Positions 50,506-62,220 of a stretch of DNA of 64,000 bases are shown here, piece after piece; the stretch's first letter is position 1, and each line of letters opens with the position of its first letter. Both the position numbers and the translations under genes were made by a program. Under the pieces are notes generated by a model that had not been told where the DNA came from, searched no databases, and saw nothing but the letters and a program-made list of their open reading frames with translations. This DNA comes from Diospyros lotus (taxonomy: Eukaryota; Streptophyta; Magnoliopsida; Ericales; Ebenaceae): positions 11,292,058-11,356,057 of the forward strand of contig NC_068345.1 in NCBI RefSeq assembly GCF_014633365.1. Direction: 5' to 3'.

Positions 50506-51534
50506 TATTATAAGCATTTTTTCTGCTACACATTGAACTATTCTATTTTTTTAAGTATATATATACATATGTGCAATTTATAAAATCATCAAGATTAATA
50601 TTTAATAGGTAGGTAGTCATGCAAGCATCGAAAATGATAACTTATTTAATATTTAATAAGTTTTCAAAATATTTTAAGTATAAAAAATAATTAACAAAAA
50701 ATTAACTATATATGTATACGGAAATGTTATGTTGTTTGTATCGGACAACAAACAACATAACATTTGCCCAATGTAAGTAAATTGAGAGAATGGCGTGGAC
50801 CATGGGGGAACTCACACACCCAACTCCTCTTGCAACCTGGCATGGACAACATACCACTCTTGTATATATATATGAATTTATATCTTATTTCATATTTTAT
50901 AAAAACATATTTTATTAGTATATTAAAATGTTTTTTTCTATTTTATTATATTGTTGTTCTTTTTATAGTGTGAAGTGTTTATATGTATCTTCTTTTCATA
51001 TGGTAGTCTACCAATACGTATGTATATGAAATGAAAACTAGTAGATATATTTGTGTGTAGAAAAAAGAAATCAAAGTTGCAAGAAACATCCATTGGAGAA
51101 ATATTGGGAACTCACTGGACCATAACCAGTTTGACTGAAACAATTTGCTCGCTGAAAACGACAACATTAATTGTGGTGGTTACAGGCATATACGAGTATG
51201 GTTGATGGTTGTTTCTAGTGATTGTCGGTGGTAATGTGTTGGAGGGAGGAGTCAGTGACGGCAATTGTTCATCTTCTTCGATGTCAATCATCTTCTCCGA
51301 TAAAGATCACCTGTGACCATTCGCCTTTTTTGACAAAACATTGCCGACTCGCCTTGCCAATAGTCTTATATTGTGAGGATGATCACCTGCAGTCATCCAC
51401 TTTCTTCGATGAGACTTCACCTGTTCATCTTGTCAGTTGCCTTTTCTGAAAACGATAGTGACATGTGGCTCCGTGCTGCAATCAATCATCTTCAAGTGGC
51501 ACTGATCATATACTTCTAAGCAAACGATTGTGGC
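50506..51534. other. Intergenic DNA
   Basis: No gene recognised. It contains a perfect hairpin at 50722-50765 (see next) and AT-rich stretches. 51220-51520 has repeated CATC.TC(TT)CGATG-type motifs without a domain. Confidence 0.5.
50722..50765. repeat. Perfect 18-bp inverted repeat (hairpin)
   Basis: AAATGTTATGTTGTTTGT (50722-50739), loop ATCGGACA, then its exact complement ACAAACAACATAACATTT (50748-50765). There is no T-run after it and no adjacent gene. Confidence 0.9.
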
Positions 51535-51539
51535 TATTC

Positions 51540-52046
51540 TATTGTGCCCAGATGTTGAAAGTTGCGACTACACACATATAATATTATAAACATTGAAATT
51601 GAAGGAAGAAAGAAGAAGCATTTCGTACAATAGCCACAATTAAAGTAGCATTTGTAAATTTGATAATTGTAGCAACTAAAATTTCAGATGGCGCCAAATT
51701 CATTTTTAACACGTAAGGAAATCCTATAAAATAGGCTAGCCTAGCTCAATTGTTTTACATTCTCAGTACCTTATTGTCGGAGATAGAAAAATAGAGAGTT
51801 AGAAATATTAAAAGTGTTTTCTCCTATTTTCAAGAGTGTTATTGTTATTTCCTTATAATTTAGAGAGAAATGTATAACTCTTATTATTTTTTTGTAGTGA
51901 ATTCTTCTATCTTTACCCATGATTTTTAGCTTGATTTGTTTGGCGGTTTTCTATGTAAAATTTTATGTGTCCAATTTTCTTTATTATTTTATTTTTCTCA
52001 AATGATTAGCTGTGACTCTGCTTTAATTTGGTGTTATTTTATAACA
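51540..52046 (+). repeat. 5' LTR of the copia element
   Basis: 507 bp. It contains CCTATAAAATAGG, a candidate TATA box at about 51724-51736, and a transcription-start-like region downstream. Partner: 57758-58262. Confidence 0.9.
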
Positions 52047-53771
52047 AGTGGTATCATAGCCTACTTTAGAGTGTTTATATATCTATTTATCGTATGCTCT
52101 GTGGTTGCCACTATAAAAGTGGATCCTCCATATCAAAAAATAAGTTAGATTATTAATCACTCTTTGGAAGGTATTGGGTACTATTCATGTATACGGGGTA
52201 TTATTCACACGTACGGTTACTATTCACATGAAATAGTGGGAGCTAATTTTGTGCTCAAAGAAGTTCATGATATAAGCAATGGCGGCAAAATTTAAGATTT
52301 AAAAGTTCAACGGGAGAAATTTTTTATTGTGAAAATTGAAGATGAAAGCTATCTTGAGAAAAGATAATTGTTTGGCGGCCATCAGCGATAGGCCGGGGGA
52401 CTTTACAAATAACGACAAGTGGAATTAGATGGACGAAAATGTTGTTGCAAATCTTCATCTGACACTAGCAAATGAGATATTGTCTAGTATATAAGAGAAG
52501 AAGACGACAAATGATATTTGGGATCATCTTACAAAATTGTATGAGACCAAAATACTTCACAACAAAATTTTCCTTAAAAGGAAATTGTATACTCTACGAA
52601 TGTCAAAATCTACTTTGATGATAGAGCACATCAACACTTTAAATACTCTATTTTCTCAACTCACATCTTTGGGTTATAAAATAGAGACAAATGAACGTGT
52701 TGAACTTTTACTTTAAAGTCTACCAGATTCGTATGAACAACTCATCATCAATCTAAAAACTACTTTCACTACAAAAATCATAGTCTTTGATGATATTGCA
52801 GTTGCTATTCTGGAAGAAGAAAATCGGCACAAAAACAAAGAAGACAGATTGGCTAATTCACAACAAGTAGAGGCATTAACGGTGGTGAGAGAGAGATCAA
52901 TGGAACATGACTCAAGTGGGAGTCAAAATCATGGTAGGTCAAAGTCAAGAAATAAGAAGAACCTGAAGTGCTACCATTGTGGCAAGAAGGGTCACCTAAA
53001 GAAAGATTGCTGGAATTTGAACAAGAAAAATCTGATCCTCAAGGAAATGTAGCAAGTACCTCAGGTGAAGGTGATGCACTATGTTGTAAAGCAATGACGA
53101 CTTATGAAGGCAGAAAAAGATTTACTGATGTATGGTTCATTGAATCTGGAGCCACATTTCACTTGACATCTCGAAGAGAATGGTTCCATCATTATGAACC
53201 TGTCTTTGAAGGATCTATGTATAGCTGTGATGATCATGCCTTAAAGATTGTCGGTATTGGAACCATCAAGTTGAAGTTGCATGATGGTACAGTTTGAATT
53301 GTTCAAGAAGTATGGCATGTGGAAGGCCTGAGGAAAAATAGTTGTCTTTAAGACAATTAGATGAACTTGACTGCAAAATTGTGGTTGAGAAAGGGATCAT
53401 GAAAGTGATTCGAGCGCTTGTACTAATGAAGGGGGAAAAGGTGATTGCAAGGTTGTACATGTTGAAGGGAGAGACTTTGCTAGAAGGAGAAACATCAGTT
53501 GCTTCAAGTAATCCAAGTGAAAGATCTACAATAGTGTGGCATCAGAAACTTGGACATATGTCTGAATAAGAAATGAAAATCCTTGTGGAGCAGAATTTAT
53601 TTTCAGGTCTCACAAAGGTATCTTTACCCTTTTGTGAGCATTGTGTTACAAGTAAGCAACACATGTTAAAGTTCAACACATTGAATTCTAGAAGCAAAGA
53701 AATTTTAGAATTGGTTTACTCTAATGTATGACAAACACCAATTCCATTATTGGGAGGAGCAAAGTATTCTG

Positions 53772-54642
53772 TGATGTGCCCAAAATGCTAAAGAGAAAAA
53801 GAGAAAACCCAGCACCTTCCTGTTGATAAGAAAACTCGCCACAACAAGAAAACACTAGGGTTGATTCGCCACACTCTTAGAAAGAAGAAGGAAGAGTGAT
53901 AAGAATCCAAGGAGATTCGCCAGTAAGCAAAAGAAAGCTTAGATAAGAATTTATAAAAATGCTTTCTGCATTTAGATGAAAATGTTCATTAACCAAAAAA
54001 TGTACATAAGAGGAACCATATAAATACTAGTCTTGGAACATCCCTCCAAGCATGGGAAACATAAAAAAAACAACTCTTGGAACATCCCTCCAAGCATGGG
54101 AAACAGAAACATTAAAACTAAGTGGGAGACATAATAAACAAAGCCTTTAAATGCTTCAATTCTCCATAAATCTGAAGCTTAGGAAATGGAAGAGATTAAA
54201 GCCAAAGTGGGAGACAAAGCCATAAATGCGCTTTGATTCCCCATAAATTTGAATTCCCGCTTCTTCATAATGTTCTGCCAAGCAAACTTAAATCGGCCAT
54301 AAATCATAGCTGGAATTTCAGAATTGTGTTCATGAATAGAAGAAATTGCTACTAAGATCGTGAGTTTTCCAATGACATATGGCACGCCTCTTAACTCCAA
54401 GCCATCAAAGAGATATGAAGGTTCCAAGATTCCTTTCTGATTAATTTCGTGGCTGATCTTCCAAGCAAGTAAGCAAAGTGATTAATTTGGGCTTTAATTC
54501 CTCCAAGTGGGCTGGACTCTTTCCAATGAATAACTCAAATTCCTTTTGTAATTGCTTAGCCTTTGAACTTGTAATTGGCCCATCACTTGTAATTTCATGT
54601 CCTTGGTCAGCCTTTGCCTTAACTCCCTTATGATTCACATCA
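53772..54642. mobile_element. Solo LTR inserted in the copia integrase
   Basis: Ends TGATGTGCCC and GATTCACATCA form a 7-bp terminal inverted repeat (TGATGTG/CACATCA). The flanks TTCTG (53767-53771) and TTTTG (54643-54647) match at 4 of 5. Removing the element and one flank rejoins the integrase reading frame (KYS then SFINDYS), which confirms the borders. It is 871 bp. Minus-strand small ORFs inside (54179-54427, 54441-54638) have no recognised domain. Confidence 0.88.
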
Positions 54643-56090
54643 TTTTGTGTCCTTCATAAATGATTATTCAAGGAGATGTTGGATGTATCCTATCAAGAGA
54701 AAGATAGATGTGTTTCTAGTCTTCAAAGTATACAAAGTGCGGGTGGAAATTGAATCTAGAAAGAAGATCAAGTGTTTGAGGTCAGATAATGAAGGAGAAT
54801 ATACCAACAATGAGTTTGCTGAATTTTGTAATAGTAAGGCATCAAAAGACAGTTCACTACAGCATACACTCTTCAACAAAATGGAGTAGCAAAGCGGATG
54901 AACAAAACCTTAGTAATGTTGGGAGCTGAAGGCTTAGAAAATTTTTTCTAGGCAAAAGCAGTTAATACCACCTATTATGTGATAAATCAGGCCCCATCAA
55001 CTGCAATTGAGTTGAAGACACCAATGGAGATGTGGACTGGGAAGAAAGTTGATTATTCTAATCTCCATATATTTAGAAGTCCAGTGTACATGATGTACAA
55101 TGCCTAAGAAACTATAAAGTTGGATCCAAAATCTAGGAAATGCTTTTTCTTGAGGTATGCTAACAAAGTGAATGGGTTTCGCCTATGGGATCCCACTGCC
55201 CACAAGGTTACAGTCAGTAGGGATGTTATCTTTGTAGAAGATAAACTATAGAAAAAAGAAGGTGATGATAGCACGGTGAAAGAAAATCCAGAGACTATAG
55301 TGGTACATGTAGAAAAGGAATTTGAACAAAAGTATTTTTCTAAAGTAGCACCAGAGCATGAGGAACAAGAATTAGTTGTGTTCGAGGCACCAGAAATTCA
55401 TCAGTCAAGTTGCTTGAAAATATATATAACCAAGTTGGCACTCAGATTATGTTATTGAGAGCAATGTTCCATATTGTCTTCTAACATATATGAGAAGCCA
55501 ACAACTCTTCAAGAAGCAATGAATAGTTCAGATGCATCTCAGTGGATGACAACAATGCAGGAAGAAATTGAAGCTCTCCTTAAGAACAGGACTTGGGAAC
55601 TTGTGTTGTTCCCACAAGGAAGAAAGCCTATTGGTAACAAATTGGTGTATAAGATCAAGCATAATAGTGATGATCAAGTGGAGTGGTATTGTGCAAGACT
55701 GGTGGTAAAAAGATATGCTCAGAAAGAATGGATTGCTTTTAATGAGATATTTTCTCCTGTTGTTTGAATTACTACAGTTCAAGTAGTCTTGAAAATGTGT
55801 GCTACATTTGACCTACATCTAGAGCAACTAGATGTGAAAACTGCTTTTCTTCATGGAGATCTTGAAGAAGAAATATATATGCTCCAACCGGAGGGTTTTG
55901 AAGAAAAAGGAAAAGAAAACATGGTTTGCAGGTTGAAAAAATCTCTATACAGTCTCAAACAGGCATCGAGATGTTGGTATAAGAGATTTGATTCCTTCAT
56001 CATGAGCTTTGGATACAATAAACTTAATGCAGACCCTTGTGCATATTTCAAGAGATTTGGTAAAAGTGATTACATTATTTTGTTATTGTA

Positions 56091-56714
56091 TGTTGAATTA
56101 TGACCTAAGATACTGCTAATTCTAGTTTGAATAAGTCAAGTGTTAGTTAGATCTGGTTTGAATAAGTCAAATATCAGTTAGACTATGACTTATTATTTAT
56201 GTTATTTTGTAGGAAAATATTTTCTAATTTGTTAGTAGATTATTTTGCAGATTTGTTGATCTTTTGCTGTATAAATAAGTGATATCAATGCTCAATAAAA
56301 TAATTAGCTTCATCCCTTCTCCCAATCTATTCTTATACGTTCCTTCCTTTTCTTCTTTCTTCATAAAATACCAACAACTTTCTTGAGGGACCTGTGAGTT
56401 AAGAGAAACCAAACATAACCTACAACACAATCTCAACTCTAGAAAACACTAAAGATCTATTAAGTATTACTTTGGCAGAATTGCTAAATACTTTATAGGC
56501 ACAAGAATAGAGAAGGCTTATGAGGCAAGAAGGATCTGTTGAAGGGGCTTTTCAAGTAAAGTCAATGAAGACCAATGAGGGAAATCATCCTACTTGCCTT
56601 CATTGTAAAAAGACAAATCATCCAAAGAACAAGTCTTTGGTGTTCTCTCTATTCTCTGCATATCTTTCCATAGAATATATTCCCTTTTCTTCTTTCTTAA
56701 TAAAAAACCTAACA
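56091..56714 (+). mobile_element. Mini-copia: LTR, gag scrap and truncated 3' LTR
   Basis: The 5' LTR 56091-56376 (TGTTGAATTATGAC to AATACCAACA) is followed by ~260 bp encoding a copia gag scrap (LAELLNTL, RLMRQEGSVEGAFQVKS, HPTCLHCKKTNHPKNKS, a partial zinc knuckle). Then comes a ~70-bp 3' LTR remnant ending AACCTAACA. The perfect target duplication TTGTA (56086-56090 and 56715-56719) shows the whole 624-bp unit behaved as one insertion. It splits the RT catalytic box of the host copia. Confidence 0.88.
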
Positions 56715-57757
56715 TTGTATGTAAACGACATGTTGGTAGTAAGCCCAACAAAGATTATATCAAAGAATTGAAGGCACAATTAGCTAGGGAGTTTGAAATG
56801 AAGGACTTAGGACTAGAAAATAAGATTATAGGGATGCAAATTCACCGAAACAAAATAATACAAAGATATGGCTTTCTCAAAAAAATTATTTGAAGAAGGT
56901 CTTACGGTGCTTCAACATGCAAGATTGTAAGCTAATTTCTACCCCACTTCCTGTTAATTTCAAATTATCATCTAGTATGAGTCATAACAGTGAAGTAGAT
57001 AAGATGGAGATGTCTCGAATACTGTATGCATCAGTAGTAGGAAGTTTAATGTTCGTTATGATTTGTATAAGACCAGACAATGCACATGCAGTGGGAGTGG
57101 TTAGTCGGTATATGACGAATCCTAGTAAAGAGCATTGAAACGTTGTGAAAAGGGTCTTAAGATATATAAAAGGGACTACAAATGTTCCATTGTGTTATAG
57201 GGGTTCAGATTTTATTACCAAAGGATATGTTGACTCAGATTATGCAGGTGATCTTGAAAAAACCAAATCCAACATAGGATATGTGTTTACATTTGCTAGT
57301 TGGGCTGTAAGCTGGGTTTCAAAACTACAGTCAGTTGTGACCAAGTTAACAACAGAAGCAGAATATGTAACAACTACGCAAGCCAGTAAAGAAGTAGTAT
57401 GGTTGAAGATAGTATTGGAGGAACTCGATTAGGAACAGGAGAAGATTTATCTATTTTGTGACAGTTAGAGTGCCTTGTATCTTACAAGGAATCCAGCATT
57501 TCATTCAAAGATAAAGCACATTCGAGTTCAGTACCACTTCATTCATGAAAAAATGGAATAAGGAAATGTGAATATGCAAAAAAATTCATACAAAAGACAA
57601 CCTAGTAGATTTCACGACAAAGGTGGTTAATACTGACATGTTTATTTGGTGTCAATCCTCTAGTGGCTTAGTAGAAACATAAATAATAGGGAATGACAAG
57701 GAAGAAAGAATGCTGTGAAGATTGATTGATCTTCAATCAAATCTTCAAGTGGGAGAT

Positions 57758-58262
57758 TATTGTGCCCAAATATCAAAAGTTACGACTGCACACATATAAT
57801 ATTATAAACATTGAAATTGAAGGAAGACAGAAGAAGTTGGCGGCTGCATTTTTTATAGTAGCCGCAATTAAAGCAACAATCGCAATTTTGACAATTGTAG
57901 CAGTTGAAATTTCTGGCAGTGCCAAACGCGTTTTTAACATGTAAGGGAGGCCCCAAATCAATTGTTTTCCATCCTCAGTATCCTATTTTTAGAAAGAGAA
58001 AATGGAGAGTTAGAACTATTAAGAATGTTTTCTATTATTTTCAAGAGAGATTGTTATTGTTATTTTCTTGTGATTTAAAGAGAAATGTATAACTCCTATT
58101 ATTTTTCTACAGTGAATTCTTCTATTTTTTTCCAGTGATTTTTACCCTGATTTGTTTGGGGAGTTTTCGCGTAAAATTATGTGTGTCCAATTTTCTTCAT
58201 TATTTTATTTTTCTCAAATTATTAGTTGCGACCCTACTTTAATTTGGTGTTATTTTCCAACA
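57758..58262 (+). repeat. 3' LTR of the copia element
   Basis: 505 bp, collinear with the 5' LTR over its whole length, with numerous substitutions and small indels, including loss of the TATA-like box region near 57945-57955. It is preceded by the polypurine tract. Confidence 0.9.
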
Positions 58263-58267
58263 TATTC

Positions 58268-61240
58268 GTCTTCCCAAATTGCGATTAGTCATCACTGAAG
58301 AAGGCTGAAACTAGCAATAGAGTAATGATATATGAAGATAAGGGCTGGAATGGTTGGTGATGGTTTCAGTAGCTGACCAACCATGTTATTTGAAGGCTAT
58401 TGGAACTAAGAATGGGTTTCTCAAGGAAGTAAATGGTCAAATGGTTAAGGGGCTGTTTAGCTAGCAACTCTAAGGCCCTATTTGGCTAGCAGTTGCTAAA
58501 AATATGGATTTTTTAAAAATAAAAGTATATATTTATTCTGAATTATTATTATTTTTATAAATATATGACTTATAAAAATATTAATGTTGTTAGTTAACAA
58601 TCCTGATAAAAGAAGTTTATGTGACAAATACAAATTGTGGCATAATTTTGAGATTATTAGTTAACCATAAATGGATGAGTCATTAATATACATTGTTGTG
58701 TTTTTTTTTAATAAAAAATTGTTTAAGGAATTTCCTAAATCAAGTTCCTAATTTTCTATTTTCCCTTTAATTTGGCACAAGTCATAGAGATGAAGAAACA
58801 ATTGGATGACTATTGGATGATGATTGGACAAGGTATATGTGAGCATATCATTGCTATATGCGATAAGATACAAGGGCTCATATTTGTTGGATACGAGAGC
58901 TTATGGAGTCGTCAAACAAAGTATCTTTTTTTACTTACCACAATAATGTCACAACATAGGGAATTAATGAGTAACATTTGGGAGTCAGATTTTCTCAAAT
59001 AAGACATTTGCTTGGTTAGTATGTTCTTTTATAAGAACACATAAAAGAAAAGAAGTAATATGGTTAATGTACCAGTGTAGTCCACTAGTGGATATCACTA
59101 GGAATATTATTGTTGTTAGTGATGTGATCTAATACTAGATTTAGATGATGTCTAGCATGCATGTAAATACATTTGATATAAAGATAAGATTTTCATCATT
59201 CATTACTTTTCAGTTTGTTATATGAATGAGTTCTTGGATTTCTTATGTGAAATTCTTATTCTTAAGGTGTTAAGAATATGTGATGAGTTTTTCTGATAAC
59301 GGGATTTGTTAAATGTTCTTGATCCTTAGATTATTTAGATGGGGACTTTGATTAATCGATTACTAAGTAGCATGTAGCATACTACCTTGATTAGTATGAG
59401 ATACTAATGGTTATGGGTGGTGAGTTACATATCTCATAGCATATGATGCTAATATTAAACTCGTGGGTGGTTGTTAGAGAACAACGCACTGAACGTGACA
59501 CTGATGACTGATTGCATGGTATGATGGATAATGATCTTGTCATCTAATTGCGATTGTGTAACCGATCATTTGACTTGAAGTGACATGGTTATCTTATGTA
59601 TTAGTGTGTGAGATTTGTTGATGCGCCAAACCATTCAATTGCAATATGGGGAAGTTCATTTGTGTGGTCTCATATTGTTGGTGCATGGAGGCTAATGCTA
59701 GTGGATAGGATCTGTAACCCTTATTAAGTTTGGGGAGAACGTCCTATGTTGTCTACTCTTAGTGTGACGGGAAGATCATTGGCTAAGGTAGTATGATTAA
59801 TCGGGAAAGAGTTTCCTGAAGTGTTATCTAGTCACATTGATGAGATCAGACACATAGTTATTGAGTTTGTGAGTTTATCGTACCATGACTCTCGCTCAGT
59901 AGGGGCGTTAGGTGATGGAAGGATTGTATTACATGGTAATTGACAACTGTAATAGGCTAACTTGAAGTTAGACTTCATTATCTTTTATATTGTTCTGGGA
60001 CATTAGGTGATAAAAAGATTCTTCTGTTTTCACCATTTGAAGAGAGCTCTTGAGAGAACTTCTATTACTTACCCGATAAACACTAAAAGCATCTTCCTGA
60101 TAGACTTAGACCACGTGCCTTTTACCTGATAAACTTTAATTCTTTTACCCGATAAACCTCAAGAGATGTGTCAACCCGGGAGTTTAATTTTTCTTGAAAA
60201 GTCAAAAATTGCCCTTATTCTACTCGGAAGGGACGTTATTCAATTGAAGATTTTTACTTAGATCTTCAAAAGGTAATTTTTCGTAAATAACCCTCAATTG
60301 TGTTTGTCATACCATTAGGCAAGAAGACGAGGAAGAATTATCCTTATCCTTGGGTCGAGGCACAATAATGCTAGGGTCATTGGGATGTTAAAGAGAGAGT
60401 ATGACATTCCATCCTCTTATAAGATGAGGTTTGCACACTAAGATGAGACATGCACAACCAAGGTTTGAAGTGGGTGTTTAGTTGTGCACGAGGACAATCT
60501 AAAGAATGGGTTGTGCTTCCCTCTTAACCCCTTTGGATTGGAGTTCTTTCGTTGGTATAACATAATGCCTACGTAGCTTCATCCAAATGGTTGGGCGCAA
60601 TTAGTGGGATTTTTTTGTTTTGTGTTAAGAGAGAGAGAGAGAGGTAGTTTCCACCTTAGGTTTGTTCAATTGCTTTTTTTGCCTACGAGTTGTTAACAGA
60701 CGGGTGTGCTTCTTCATTGAATTTAAAGCACACAACGGCTTAAAATTATTTTTAGATTTTCTACTGAAGGTGGAGCAATTCAAAACTAAGGGATTGTTCT
60801 CTCCGTGTTTCAATTTTAAGTTTTGAATTCATTTTTAATTTTGTGTTTTTTAGTCTGTTTTGAAATTACTGAAAAGATGTTCTTTTTATCTATAACATTT
60901 TTCGTGTTTTGGAAACTTTAAGCATGCTTGTGATAAAAATAGCCAAAATGACTTTTTATTTTTTTATTTTTCTTTACAAATTTTTTCCTTGTTTTCGAAA
61001 ATGCATTTTTGAAAATATGAAAGTAAATATGTTTTTACGATTTTAGAAAATTGAAAATGACAGGAAAAGAACAAAGAGAACAAGGCCTAAATGGTTTGTT
61101 GTTATGCCACCCCAAGGAGAATGGATGGCCTATCGCGTTTAGTGCATGGACAAGAACATGGTCGCTCGTCCTTTTCTCCTCGAGATTAAAGATGTAAAGG
61201 CTGCGACGAAATTTGAGACGAACAACCTCTCATGTGTGGA
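58268..61240. other. Intergenic DNA without recognised genes
   Basis: A 76-codon open frame (58772-59002) has no domain that I recognise. 58450-58500 holds two close copies of a (G/C)C(T/C)TATTT(G/A)GCTAGCA-like unit, possibly MITE debris. 60090-60160 repeats TTACCCGATAAAC three times. The block 59480-60000 has the texture of retroelement non-coding sequence, but no borders were found. Confidence 0.4.
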
Positions 61241-62220
61241 CACTACAAAAATGATCGAAATTAGCGACGAAATTTAGAGACGACATTTATTTTTGCCTTT
61301 AACAGAGACGGATTTAGAGACAAAAATAAATTTCATCTCTAAAAAAGATGAGTGTTGAGATGGACCTTTTAGACAAGGTTTTAGAGACGAAAATTTTTAG
61401 TCTCTAAATTAGAGACAAAATTAAAGATAGAAAATTTTTATCTCTAATAATTTTTTTAGACATACGAAACTTCATAGATGAAATTTTTTGTCTTTGAATT
61501 TTTCCTGGTGTCAAAGATAGAAAAATTTTCATTTTTAAGCTTTTCCAGAATCTATGAATTTTTGCTGATATTAGAGAAAAAAAATTTCGTCTCTGAATTT
61601 TTCCTAACATTAGAGACGAGAAAATTTTCGTCTCTATTTCTCCTCTACCTTCACCTTTTCCTCTCTCTCTTACCTATGTGATTGTCTCCTTCTCCTTTTC
61701 TTCCTTGGCTAGGAGCTACTTGCCATCAGCTATTGAATGCCATCCGTGACACCAGCGATCAAAGTTTCTCCGATTTAAGGTAAGATTCAACTTAATGTTC
61801 TTTGATTTTAGTTTTCAGATCTAATGAGATCCACTTGTTGCATCGTTTAGGTTTTTGGGTATGTTGGTCACTAGACCAAAGCCATTTTGAGGATTGATTT
61901 CAATCGTCGAAATCTTTCATGAACGGTGGTTGGCGACGCCTTTCTAGAAATGTGTAATATTTTTTTTCCAAAAAAATGAATTTGTAGATTCATTAAGATC
62001 CGACCGTTGCATGGTTTTGGTTTTTGGGTATGTTGGTCACTAGACAAAGGCGATTCCAATGATCAATTCTGATAATTAAAATTTTCTTTTGACGATGGCT
62101 AGCGATGCCTTTCTAGAAATGGGTAATGTTTGTTTTATAAAAAAATAATATTTAAATCTATTGAGATTCGATCGTTGGATCATTTTGGTTTTTGGATATG
62201 TTGGTCACCAAACCAAGGCT
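61241..62220. mobile_element. One end of a CACTA (En/Spm) element
   Basis: CACTACAAAAATGATCG at 61241 is a typical CACTA terminus. It is followed by about 380 bp of subterminal repeats in both orientations (TTAGAGACGAAATTT and its complement). A CT-rich leader-like stretch follows, then three ~168-bp tandem units (about 61817, 61986 and 62154), each with GGTTTTTGG.TATGTTGGTCAC. The element is cut by the LTR at 62221; the opposite terminus is not in the window. No transposase exon is visible. Confidence 0.8.

Larger units (their letters stand above)
52240..57610 (+). pseudogene. copia gag-pol polyprotein, disrupted
   Basis: Gag pieces at 52440-53049 (LHLTLANEILSSI, HLTKLYETKILHNK, LTSLGYKIETNERVELLL) end in zinc knuckle CYHCGKKGHLKKDC. 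Protease-like WFIESGATFHLTSRREWF follows (first catalytic Asp replaced by Glu), then the GAG-pre-integrase block LGHMSE. The integrase core is split by a solo LTR: GGAKYS before it and SFINDYSRRCWMYP, CLRSDNEGEYTNNEF after. RT blocks are WELVLFPQGRKPIGNKLVYK, FSPVV, QLDVKTAFLHGDLEEEIYM and SLYSLKQASRCWYK. The catalytic box is interrupted by a mini-copia and reads YVND rather than YVDD. RNase H (57145-57432) has YVDSDYAGDLEKTKS and TTEAEYV. Many stops; non-functional. Confidence 0.9.
51540..58262 (+). mobile_element. Decayed Ty1/copia element with two nested LTR insertions
   Basis: LTRs 51540-52046 and 57758-58262 are flanked by a perfect target duplication TATTC (51535-51539 and 58263-58267). 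With these borders the LTRs read TATTGTGCCC ... CAACA, a TA..CA rather than TG..CA termini pair. The primer site AGTGGTATCATAGCC follows the 5' LTR (one mismatch to the usual TGGTATCAGAGCC), and AAGTGGGAGA precedes the 3' LTR. Domains run gag, protease, integrase, RT, RNase H, with many stops. It contains a solo LTR (53772-54642) and a mini-copia (56091-56714). Confidence 0.93.

Noticed and set aside
53266..53460. Minus-strand ORFs across the copia polyprotein
   Set aside because: Shadows of the plus-strand coding remnant.
58772..59002. 76-codon ORF in the intergenic region
   Set aside because: No domain, no exon-like borders, no repeat of the frame elsewhere; chance frame cannot be excluded.
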